DNA from: ECT2AJA-110-A sp035399845
Lineage (GTDB): Bacteria > Planctomycetota > Phycisphaerae > UBA1845 > UTPLA1
Direction: 5' to 3'
NCBI GenBank assembly: GCA_035399845.1
Contig: DAOPJV010000018.1
Location: forward strand, 1-64,000
DNA length: 64,000 bases
The notes beneath the pieces are model-generated. The model did not search any database and was not told the origin of the DNA. It saw nothing but the letters and a program-made list of their open reading frames with translations. Both the position numbers and the translations under genes were made by a program. This document shows, piece after piece, positions 49,399-57,029 of the stretch; position 1 is the stretch's first letter, and each line of letters opens with the position of its first letter.

Positions 49399-50351
49399 AA
49401 ACGGCGACGATAGTGGCGCCGGAACGTGGCGTGCGAGTCGATCGGCTTCGCGCGGAATCGTCCTGGCTATTGTGGGTTGCGCCCGCGGCGATTCTCGGGG
49501 CCGCAATTGCGATGACGCAGAATCGTGGTGGCTGGCCTCAGATGTGGGCGACCGCATTTGGTCTTTACTTCGCCTGCAAAGGCTGGGTTCTCCTCGTCGC
49601 GAGGGCGCACGGGGCCCGAATCACCAGGGCGGGCGTCGGGCGGTTCGTCTTTCTGTGGGCGGGGATGGATCCGGCGCCCTTCGCCGAACCCGCGCGCGAT
49701 CGGGCTGTCGCGCCGCTCGATCCAATCTCCCGTCGAGAAGGTTGGATGAAGCTCCTGCTTGGCGTGGCGCTGCTCATCGTGTCGCGGGCGGTCGCGCCGC
49801 ATGTCGGCGCGTACGCCGCCATGTGGATCTGTGTGAGCGCGTACTGCCTCATCCTGCACTTCGGGATCCTGCACCTGATTGGCGCCGCATGGCGACACGC
49901 GGGATACAACGTCGAAGCGATCATGCAGCGCCCTGCGCGCTCGACATCGCTGGCCGATTTCTGGTCGCGTCGCTGGAATCGCGCGTTTCGCGATGTCAGT
50001 CATTCGCTGGTCGTGCGTCCCACGCGCCGGTTGCTCGGGCCGGCCGGCGCCGTGGGGCTCGTGTTCATTGCGTCGGGCCTGGTTCACGAACTGCTGATGT
50101 CGTGGCCGGCCCGTGGTGGCTGGGGGGCGCCGACGGCGTATTTCATGCTGCAGGGGCTGGGCGTGTTCTTCGAACGCGGCCGCGTGGGGCGCCGGCTCGG
50201 GCTTTCCGCGAAGGGCGACGCCGATGACAACCGCTGGCGCCGGCGCCTTTGGACGGCGCTCGTGGTGATCGCGCCGCTGCCGCTGCTGGTCCATCGACCA
50301 TTCGCGGACAACGTTGTGATTCCGTTCTTTCGATTCACAGGAGCGATCTGA
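49395..50351 (+). CDS. MBOAT / wax-synthase-like membrane acyltransferase
   Basis: 318 residues with about eight membrane helices. The motif FWSRRWNRAFRDVSH and the downstream GLVHELLMSWP with its conserved His match the wax synthase/MBOAT family, where that His is catalytic. It would transfer an acyl group to an alcohol or hydroxyl acceptor in the membrane. Start ATG 49395 overlaps the previous stop by four bases; the stop overlaps the next start by one base. Upstream in-frame starts belong to the DUF2071 gene. Confidence 0.8.
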   Translation: MKTATIVAPERGVRVDRLRAESSWLLWVAPAAILGAAIAMTQNRGGWPQMWATAFGLYFACKGWVLLVARAHGARITRAGVGRFVFLWAGMDPAPFAEPARDRAVAPLDPISRREGWMKLLLGVALLIVSRAVAPHVGAYAAMWICVSAYCLILHFGILHLIGAAWRHAGYNVEAIMQRPARSTSLADFWSRRWNRAFRDVSHSLVVRPTRRLLGPAGAVGLVFIASGLVHELLMSWPARGGWGAPTAYFMLQGLGVFFERGRVGRRLGLSAKGDADDNRWRRRLWTALVVIAPLPLLVHRPFADNVVIPFFRFTGAI

Positions 50352-50776
50352 TGATAACGATGGCGATGCTGCTGAAGGTCGGGGGGATCGTTCAACTGGC
50401 GATCCTCGTCGCCAGCGTACAGGTTCCGCGACGCCTGAACTGGAAGACGGAACTCGCGGGTCTGAAGCCCTTCCTGCGTCAGCTCTTCTATGTGTATGGC
50501 GCATTCATCGTCCTGACGATCATCGGGATGGGCGTCATCTCGATCGCGTTCGCGGAGGAGATTGCGACAAGCCCCGGCCTCGGCCGCGCGTTTGCCGCGT
50601 TCGTCCTGATTTTCTGGGGGCTCCGTCTGTTCACGCAGTTCGTCATCTTCGACGCCGGACCGATCCTGACGACGCGGCTGATGCGTGTGGCCTATCACGC
50701 GCTGACGTTCGCCTTTATTACGCTCGTTGGCGTGTATGGCGCTGTCGTCTTTCAGATTGCGGGTCGCGCGATGTGA
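50351..50776 (+). CDS. Small integral membrane protein, 141 aa
   Basis: Four predicted helices (about 5-22, 48-68, 80-100, 115-138) and conserved-looking charged loops (VPRRLNWKTELAGLKPFLRQL). It starts at ATG 50351 within the TGATG of the previous gene, the last member of the operon. No family recognised; probably a partner of the acyltransferase. Confidence 0.8.
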   Translation: MITMAMLLKVGGIVQLAILVASVQVPRRLNWKTELAGLKPFLRQLFYVYGAFIVLTIIGMGVISIAFAEEIATSPGLGRAFAAFVLIFWGLRLFTQFVIFDAGPILTTRLMRVAYHALTFAFITLVGVYGAVVFQIAGRAM

Positions 50777-50845
50777 GCGGGCGCCGATGCGTCGCCCGAT
50801 CCGAGCCGCCGGGCGCCAATCCGATTCGCCGGGCGCCAATCCGAG

Positions 50846-50880
50846 CCGCCGCAGTCATGCGGCGGTTTGAACGTGAGCGG
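50846..50880 (+). repeat. GCCGC-CATGCGGCGG hairpin repeat
   Basis: GAGCCGCCGCAGTCATGCGG then CGGTTTGAACGTGAG. A family member, as at 47326 and 51141. Confidence 0.6.
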
Positions 50881-50929
50881 GCGCTGGCGTGGACGAGTCG
50901 GCTCGAATGGCGCGAGTCGAGTTGTGAGA

Positions 50930-51040
50930 CCCCTTCAGGGTCAAACGGGGCAAATCCTGCACAACCCAGGGTTGCGCGTCGGCCGCGTGCGCGTCCGGCG
51001 CTGACCCTGGGCTGACTTGTGCCACGCCGTTGGCGTGGAA
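50930..51040 (+). repeat. Three-hairpin dispersed element, copy 3
   Basis: Hairpin 1 GACCC/GGGTC, main stem CCCAGGGT (50965-50972) with ACCCTGGG (51004-51011), hairpin 3 CCACGCC-GTT-GGCGTGG (51021-51038). Relative to the 31 kb copies the stems differ but all remain paired. It lies in the 460-base gene-free gap between the operon and the next gene. Confidence 0.75.
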
Positions 51041-51140
51041 TTGTGCGCTACGCAGTCGGCGTCGAGGAAGGCGCCCAATCGAGCCGGCGGGCGCCAATCC
51101 GATTCGCGGGGCGCCCAATCGAGTCGGTGGGCGCCGATCC

Positions 51141-51174
51141 GAGCCGCCGCAGTCATGCGGCGGTTGCAAAGTGA
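51141..51174 (+). repeat. GCCGC-CATGCGGCGG hairpin repeat
   Basis: GAGCCGCCGCAGTCATGCGG then CGGTTGCAAAGTGAG, a third plus-strand copy. Short GGGCGCC(C)AATC-GAG/GATTCG repeats precede it (50810-50850 and 51070-51140). Confidence 0.6.
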
Positions 51175-51236
51175 GCGAGCCACGACATCACAATGCGCCA
51201 GTGCGCGGTCGCGGCGCTCGAACACGAAGTCCCTCG

Positions 51237-52523
51237 TCACGGCGTGCCGGCCCGATCCGCCATCGCCTGAAGCTCGGCCAGCAGGGCCGTCCGCGCCGGC
51301 GTGTCGTTGTCGCTCTCCTGGTAGGTCGTCCATGGCGGGGCGAGGAGCCGCTGTGCAATCTCGGGGCCCTCCGGCAGTTCGCGGAGTATTGCAAGCACGT
51401 CATCCAGAGGCGGGTACTCCCGGTATCGGCTCATGATGTCGAATTCGAACTTGTCGGCGTACTTTCTTCGCACCCATTCGGCGGGTGGATGTGCGACGAT
51501 CGCCCGCATGACGGGCATGACTTCCGGCGTCGAATCGCCATAGTAAACACGGGGACGCGGGTCGTAGTTGGGCGGGAACTCTGCCAGCGTGTGCGCCGAC
51601 ATCATGGCCAGCGCCTCGTCGATCCGGTTCGTCGCCAGCAGTGCGTCCGCGTCATGCCCCAGCCGCTGCTCGCGCTGCGCCGCCGGCGCGATCACGATCC
51701 ACATCGCGAGACTCGCCCCCGCCAGGACCCACGGCGGACGCGCTTTTCGGCGCAATGGGTATGGCTCCAGGAAGATGACCCGTTTGCGCGTCAGGTGAAC
51801 CACAATCGATCCGATGATCCAGACGGGCGCCAGCAGGATCGTCCATGCGGCAAGGATACTGTTGGTCATCGAGATCAACGAGATTGTCGGCGACAGTCGA
51901 ACACCGCCCATGAAGTGAACGATCGGTTGCGGCGTCAGGATCAGAGCGGCGAGGACCGTCAAATCGCCGAAGAGCATCACGGGCCACAACGCGCGCAGGA
52001 ACGACACTCCGCCCAGGATTGAGACGACGCGAACGAACAGGATGACGCGCCACACCGCCACGAGGCCGAGCGTTCGCATGTTCGCGAGCGCCGCGTCGTA
52101 CTCGCCCAGGAAGCGTTCGAAGGGAATCGCGTAGAGCAGGGCCAGCGGCGCCGTCGCCCAGAACAGCGAAAGGAACGATCGATAGCCCGGCCAGAATCGT
52201 TGCGCCGATTCGCGACGGTTAAAGAAGAAGCCAAAGCTGACGCAGTAGAGGAGGAACGACGCCACCAGCGAGGCGGCGATGGGGATGAACACGACATAGG
52301 GGCGCGCCGGCAGGTACTCCGCGTCATACTCCCGCGCCATGCCGGCGGCCAGCGTGAACATCAGCCCCGTCCACAGCCATCGCCGATCCGACGCGATGGC
52401 GAGGATGGCGTCGCGCCGCCCAACGAGAAATCCGAGCAGCGTGATGGCGCCGAGCGGGGCGGGACCGTTTGGCGTACCCGCCGCCGCCGGTCCGGATTCA
52501 GTCACTGGGTTTGAATGCGTCAT
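51237..52523 (-). CDS. Multi-pass membrane protein, 428 aa, unknown
   Basis: About six to seven helices in residues 25-300 (e.g. YVVFIPIAASLVASFLLYCV; FWATAPLALLYAIPF; SLISMTNSILAAWTILLAP), followed by a soluble C-terminal domain of about 130 residues with an N-x-D-P-R-P-R segment. No recognised family. The C-terminal domain probably lies outside or inside depending on helix count. Its promoter shares the 133-base gap with the divergent 52658 gene. Confidence 0.7.
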   Translation of the reverse strand: MTHSNPVTESGPAAAGTPNGPAPLGAITLLGFLVGRRDAILAIASDRRWLWTGLMFTLAAGMAREYDAEYLPARPYVVFIPIAASLVASFLLYCVSFGFFFNRRESAQRFWPGYRSFLSLFWATAPLALLYAIPFERFLGEYDAALANMRTLGLVAVWRVILFVRVVSILGGVSFLRALWPVMLFGDLTVLAALILTPQPIVHFMGGVRLSPTISLISMTNSILAAWTILLAPVWIIGSIVVHLTRKRVIFLEPYPLRRKARPPWVLAGASLAMWIVIAPAAQREQRLGHDADALLATNRIDEALAMMSAHTLAEFPPNYDPRPRVYYGDSTPEVMPVMRAIVAHPPAEWVRRKYADKFEFDIMSRYREYPPLDDVLAILRELPEGPEIAQRLLAPPWTTYQESDNDTPARTALLAELQAMADRAGTP

Positions 52524-52657
52524 TGAGACCGCCGAGGGTTCGCGTCAGGAAATCCAGTTACACCACAGCCTTAACACGATCTTCCGAATCGATGCGCGGT
52601 CACATCCGCCGTCGCCATTACAATACTCGGAAGCCGATGGCCCAAGGGGAAACGCTG

Positions 52658-53866
52658 ATGATCAGGAATATACCCGTCCTTTCGTTCGTCGTGTTGGCGC
52701 TGGCGGTACACGCCAACGCCCAAAGCAGCGTTCCGTTCATCGAGAGACAGGCGCCGACGGATGTTCGCCTCCTCGATTTCAACGTGAACTGGGATTCGAT
52801 CTTTCCCGACAACGATCCACAGAACCACCCATTCCGCGAATACAACAAGCGCGCGGAGTTCATTCGTATCGTGACTGCAATGGCGCCGGACATTGTCTGC
52901 CTTCAGGAGATCAACGACGCCCGAAACCCGCAGCAGATCGCATCGCTGCTCGATCAGATCGTTCCCATCGGCGGCGGCCAGGTCTGGAAGGCGCACAAGG
53001 GCTCGGACAACGTCATCGCGTCGAAATACCCGCTCTCGCTGTTGCGAACGGATACGGTTCCGACGACGAATCGCGGCCAGGCGATGGCGCTCATCGATCT
53101 GCCCGACGATGTGTATGCGACGGACCTCTACCTGATGAACGCTCACTTCAAGGCGAGCGGCGGCAATTCCAACATCCAGCGCCGCCAGCAGCACGCCGAC
53201 GCGATCGTCAACTGGATTCGCGACATCCGTGCGCCCGGTGGTCTCATCACGCTGGCGGCGGGGACGCCCGTGATGGTCCTCGGCGATCTGAACGCCTATG
53301 ACACGGATCCCGCCTACCACGTGACGACACTGGTGACGGGCGACATCGTGGATGAATCGACCTACGGCGCCGACCTGCCGCCTGACTGGGACAACACGTC
53401 GATGACGGACGCGCTGCCGATTCACAACGGCGCGGGATCCGCAACGTATACCTGGCGCGACGACACAGGTGGCTTCAATCCCGGCGCCCTCGATCGAGTC
53501 ATTTATTCCGACAGCGCGATGTCCATCGGCAATCGCTTCGTCCTGGACACGACGACGATGACGGCGCTGCAACTCAGCGTCGCCGGTCTTCAGGCCGACG
53601 ATGTCGCCCTTGACGCCGGCGTCGGTCTCTTCGATCACTACCCCATCGTCGTGGACCTGCGATTCGAAATGGCGCCGTCGCTCGATGGTGATGTCACGCT
53701 GGACGGACTTGTCGATGGCGCCGACATCGAGCTGTTCGTCAGCATGGCGACGGGCGGCCCCGAGTCGGCCAACACCACGCGCATTGCCCATGCGGATTTC
53801 AACGGCAACGGCGCCATCGATTTGGGCGATATCGCGGATTTTGTCACAACGATTCTCGCTCAGTAA
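52658..53866 (+). CDS. Exported endonuclease/exonuclease/phosphatase-fold protein with dockerin-like tail
   Basis: 402 residues. Signal peptide (IPVLSFVVLALAVHANAQ), then the EEP fold: LLDFNVNWDSIF, CLQEINDARN (Glu), NAHFKASGG (His), VLGDLNAYDTDP (Asp/Asn) and FDHYPIVVDL (Asp-His), i.e. the metal-dependent phosphodiesterase active-site set. The C-terminal 60 residues have two dockerin-like loops and end FVTTILAQ, as in other proteins of the window. A secreted nuclease or phosphodiesterase is likely. Start ATG 52658 with AAGGGGAAA upstream; 52637 also possible. Confidence 0.85.
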   Translation: MIRNIPVLSFVVLALAVHANAQSSVPFIERQAPTDVRLLDFNVNWDSIFPDNDPQNHPFREYNKRAEFIRIVTAMAPDIVCLQEINDARNPQQIASLLDQIVPIGGGQVWKAHKGSDNVIASKYPLSLLRTDTVPTTNRGQAMALIDLPDDVYATDLYLMNAHFKASGGNSNIQRRQQHADAIVNWIRDIRAPGGLITLAAGTPVMVLGDLNAYDTDPAYHVTTLVTGDIVDESTYGADLPPDWDNTSMTDALPIHNGAGSATYTWRDDTGGFNPGALDRVIYSDSAMSIGNRFVLDTTTMTALQLSVAGLQADDVALDAGVGLFDHYPIVVDLRFEMAPSLDGDVTLDGLVDGADIELFVSMATGGPESANTTRIAHADFNGNGAIDLGDIADFVTTILAQ

Positions 53867-53872
53867 TCGAAT

Positions 53873-53916
53873 GTGGGTGGCATGCCGACACTTAACGTCG
53901 GCATGGAGAAGTCGCG
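53873..53916 (+). repeat. CATGCCGAC hairpin repeat, relative of the 27.7 kb repeat
   Basis: GGGTGGCATGCCGAC, seven-base loop, GTCGGCATGGAGAAGTCGCG. The flanks match the GGTGGCATGCTTGCC...GCAAGCATGTGAAGTCGCG repeats at 27-28 kb, while the stem has changed with pairing preserved. It may also serve as the terminator of the 52658 gene. Confidence 0.65.
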
Positions 53917-53923
53917 CCGTCGC

Positions 53924-54080
53924 ACCGAACTGCGACCGCAAGGGAGCCGGCCGGCGTAGCTGGACATGGCGCGTGACTTCGATCCCCGTCGCGGTCGCCG
54001 GAATCGTTGCGCATCATTCGTGGCGCCAGCCTTGCGCGTCATCGTGTCGCCACTGGCCTGCTTCCTGGCGGGCGCAGTTC
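53924..54080 (+). mobile_element. MITE-like element, copy 1 (157 bp)
   Basis: After ACC, begins GAACTGCGACCGC and ends GCGGGCGCAGTTC, giving terminal inverted repeats of 13 bases with one mismatch. Copy 2 at 54735-54891 differs at only two of 157 positions. No coding capacity. Confidence 0.75.
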
Positions 54081-54087
54081 GGACCGC

Positions 54088-54675
54088 CTACGCCAACCCA
54101 ATGCCGGCGCCGCACTCGGGACAAATCCCTGACACGTTACCAATGAGTGAGTAGCCGCAACGCGCGCAGCCGCCTCGACGATGACGGTCACGCCTGCGGA
54201 TGTGTCGATAGATGATCATTCCTGAGACGATCCAGGCGCCGGCGACTGGCCAACCCAACGGCAATTCGGCATAGAGCAGACATGGGCCGTCATAGCAAGT
54301 GGGTTTCCCGAAGCCGTAACGATCAGACGGGGGAACGAATGGGAAAGAAACACTGACCTTCCAGTCCGGACACTGATCATACGTGAAACTTGCTTCGGCA
54401 GAACCGTCTGATGGCATACACCCAATAACCCGCACTTCCTCATGTATCTCCGGATGGAAGTGCCAATCGAGTTCCAGACGGGCGGCATAACCACCGATGG
54501 AAACGCCGGAAAACAAATAGTAATTGTCAAGAGTCGGGATGCGGCTGATTGCGAAGATCCAAAGCGCTGTCACGGCCAATGTTCCCATCAGCCAGACCCC
54601 TCGAAACATGAAGCCGAGGAATGACCGCTTCGCTGAGGGGGCTTTTTTCGGTGACTTACTGGGAGTTCCGGCCAT
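54088..54675 (-). CDS. Membrane protein with C-terminal Cys4 ribbon, 195 aa
   Basis: Two membrane segments (about 22-44 and 140-158), an exported middle domain of about 90 residues with several Cys (CMPSDG, DQCPDW, CYDGPC), and a C-terminal cytoplasmic zinc-ribbon-like CARCGYSL...GICPECG. The ribbon is a frequent tail in planctomycete membrane proteins. Function unknown. The gene is flanked by the two copies of the 157 bp element, so it may have moved or been duplicated with it. Confidence 0.75.
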   Translation of the reverse strand: MAGTPSKSPKKAPSAKRSFLGFMFRGVWLMGTLAVTALWIFAISRIPTLDNYYLFSGVSIGGYAARLELDWHFHPEIHEEVRVIGCMPSDGSAEASFTYDQCPDWKVSVSFPFVPPSDRYGFGKPTCYDGPCLLYAELPLGWPVAGAWIVSGMIIYRHIRRRDRHRRGGCARCGYSLIGNVSGICPECGAGIGLA

Positions 54676-54734
54676 TCACGTATTGTATCGTGTCACGGGG
54701 ACCCAAGGGAAGCAAGCGGAAAATGCGTCAGCGA

Positions 54735-54891
54735 ACCGAACTGCGACCGCGAGGGAGCCGGCCGGCGTAGCTGGACATGGCGCGTGACTTCGATCCCCGT
54801 CGCGGTCGCCGGAATCGTTGCGCATCATTCGTGGCGCCAGCCTTGCGCGCCATCGTGTCGCCACTGGCCTGCTTCCTGGCGGGCGCAGTTC
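54735..54891 (+). mobile_element. MITE-like element, copy 2 (157 bp)
   Basis: Same unit as 53924-54080, offset 811. The two differences by eye are CGCAAGGG to CGCGAGGG and GCGTCATC to GCGCCATC. It occupies most of the 300-base gap between the 54675 gene and mutL. Confidence 0.75.
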
Positions 54892-54978
54892 TGTCCGCTC
54901 CCGCGCACGTATGACGCGGCTCGCCCGCGAGCGGCTCGGTAGCGCGACTGGCCCGCCCGCGCCCGACGCAGTGGCGAG

Positions 54979-56967
54979 TCAGATCCGCTTGAACTGCTTC
55001 TCCAGGTCCTTCGTCGTTAGTTCGAGCGTCGTCGGTCGGCCGTGCGGGCAGTTGCTCGATCGTTGTGTGAGATGGCGTTGTTCCAGCAGGGCGTACATCT
55101 CTTCCTGCGAGAGTGGATCCCCGGCCTTGATCGCCGCCTTGCAGGCCATCATATCGATCGTGGCGTGGATCAGTGTCTCGTCCGATGTGTCGCCGTGGGT
55201 TTCCACGAGCCGATCGAGCAGGTCCGACACGAACTTCTTCATGTCAACATTCGCCAGCAGCGTAGGGAACTTCTGCACGGCGATCGATCGGGGACCGTAG
55301 TCGCTGAGTTCGACGCCAATCCGCTCGAACAGGTCCCTGTGGGCGTCGGCCGCCTCGCGCTGCGCGGGGGAGACGTCCAGCGTCTCGGGCAGCAGCAGGC
55401 CCTGCGACTCCAGCGGTCCCTGCAGGATTCGCTCGCGGAATCGCTCGTAGAGGATGCGTTCGTGGAGGGCGTGCTGATCGATGATGACAACGCCGGCCTC
55501 CGTCTGCGCGACGAGATACGTGTTATGAATCTGAATCACACCACCCGCCGGCAGCGAGCCGATGTCGCTCAGCGCCCCCGGCGCATTGGCCGACATTGAC
55601 TCGATTGACAAATCTCCGTCGCGCGCCTCGCCATCGAAGATGGCGTCGTCAGCGGTCGGCGCCGCGTCGAACGTTGTTGGGGTATCCGCGCGCGAAGTCG
55701 CCGCGGCCTCGTTCCGGGGCGCGTCGGGCGTGCGCGGCGGCGGCAGCACGTTCGCGATGCTGGGCCGCAGTCGATCCGTCGGAAAGGGCGGCGGTCGAAA
55801 CGTCAGGCGCGGCTGCGTCGGGTCGACGCGCTTGAGGTAATCCGCCAGCGCGTGCCGCGCACGCTCCTGCGCCGATGTGTCGAGCGGTGACGGCGCCATG
55901 CCGTCGTCGCGGAGATGAACGGGCGTTCTGAATCGCGGCGTCAGATCCTGCGCGAGCAGGGTTTCCCGCAGCACGCTGAGCACCTGCGACTGCACGAGGC
56001 CGGCGTCTCGCCAGCGCACTTCGATCTTTGTCGGATGCACGTTGACGTCGAACTCCGACGGGTCCGTCGTCAGGAACAGAAACGTGACAGGAAAGCGATC
56101 GTGTTCGACGAGACCGCGAAAGGCCTCGCGCACGGCGTAGCCGATTCGGCGGTCCGTGATGAAGCGGCCGTTGAGGAAGAGATACTGCCATTTCGTCGTC
56201 GCCTTCGAATGCGAGGGCGGCGCGATCAGGCCTTCGATGCGCAGGTTGCGCTCATTGCGCGCCAGCTCGATGAGGCACTCGCCGAGTTCGGCGCCGTAGA
56301 AGTCGGCGATGCGTTCCCGTCGATTGACGGTCGACGGCAGATTTCGCAGCGTGCGTCCGTTGTGTGTCAGTGTGAAGGCGACGTGCGGATGCGCCAGGGC
56401 GATCCGGGCGATCTGTTCCGTGACGTGGCCGCATTCCGTCTGCGGCTGCCTGAGGAATTTCCGCCGCGCGGGGACGTTAAAGAAAAGGTTGCGAATCTCG
56501 ATCGTTGTGCCGACCGGCGCCCCGCAGGGCTTGATCGGCGTCACGTCGCCACCTTCGACGACGATCTCGTTTCCCTCCAGCTGATCGGCGGGTCGGGATC
56601 GAATCGTCAGGTGGCTCACGCTGCCGATGCTCGCCAGCGCCTCGCCGCGGAAGCCGAGTGTGGCGATATGAAAGAGGTCGTCAGAGGTTTGCAGCTTGCT
56701 CGTGGCGTGCGATGCGATCGCCAGCGGCAGGTTGTCGCGATCCATGCCGCAGCCGTCGTCCGTCACGCGGATCAACTGGCTGCCGCCCGCCTCAAGGGCG
56801 ATATCGATGCGCGAGGCGCCGGCGTCGAGGCTGTTCTCGACCAGTTCCTTTACCACGGAAGCGGGGCGTTCGATGACTTCTCCCGCCGCGATCTTGTTGA
56901 CGAGGGCCGCGTCGAGCTTTCGGATTTTTCGTTGCGCCGAAGTTGCTGACAAACACTGTCCTTTCAT
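54979..56967 (-). CDS. mutL: DNA mismatch repair protein MutL
   Basis: 662 residues. N-terminal GHKL ATPase: KIAAGEVIERPASVVKELVENSLDAGA, VTDDGCGM, ATSKL, TLGFRGEALASIG, then the S5-fold transducer (VNVHPTKIEVRW). After a low-complexity linker (about 370-460), the C-terminal domain has DQHALHERILYERF (the endonuclease D-Q-H-A-x2-E-x4-E motif), ACKAAIKAGD and CPHGRP, which are the metal-site motifs of nicking MutL. So this is a nuclease-competent MutL, as in bacteria without MutH. Promoter candidate at 56982-57011. Confidence 0.95.
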   Translation of the reverse strand: MKGQCLSATSAQRKIRKLDAALVNKIAAGEVIERPASVVKELVENSLDAGASRIDIALEAGGSQLIRVTDDGCGMDRDNLPLAIASHATSKLQTSDDLFHIATLGFRGEALASIGSVSHLTIRSRPADQLEGNEIVVEGGDVTPIKPCGAPVGTTIEIRNLFFNVPARRKFLRQPQTECGHVTEQIARIALAHPHVAFTLTHNGRTLRNLPSTVNRRERIADFYGAELGECLIELARNERNLRIEGLIAPPSHSKATTKWQYLFLNGRFITDRRIGYAVREAFRGLVEHDRFPVTFLFLTTDPSEFDVNVHPTKIEVRWRDAGLVQSQVLSVLRETLLAQDLTPRFRTPVHLRDDGMAPSPLDTSAQERARHALADYLKRVDPTQPRLTFRPPPFPTDRLRPSIANVLPPPRTPDAPRNEAAATSRADTPTTFDAAPTADDAIFDGEARDGDLSIESMSANAPGALSDIGSLPAGGVIQIHNTYLVAQTEAGVVIIDQHALHERILYERFRERILQGPLESQGLLLPETLDVSPAQREAADAHRDLFERIGVELSDYGPRSIAVQKFPTLLANVDMKKFVSDLLDRLVETHGDTSDETLIHATIDMMACKAAIKAGDPLSQEEMYALLEQRHLTQRSSNCPHGRPTTLELTTKDLEKQFKRI

Positions 56968-56981
56968 CCGCAGAATTCCGT

Positions 56982-57011
56982 AGTATAGGTCGCGGTTGTG
57001 TGGCTGGGCAA
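56982..57011 (-). promoter_or_regulatory. Candidate mutL promoter
   Basis: On the minus strand TTGCCC (57011-57006) and TATACT (56987-56982) are 18 bases apart, 15 bases before the mutL start codon region. Confidence 0.4.
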
Positions 57012-57029
57012 TTAACGGAGAGTGGCGCC

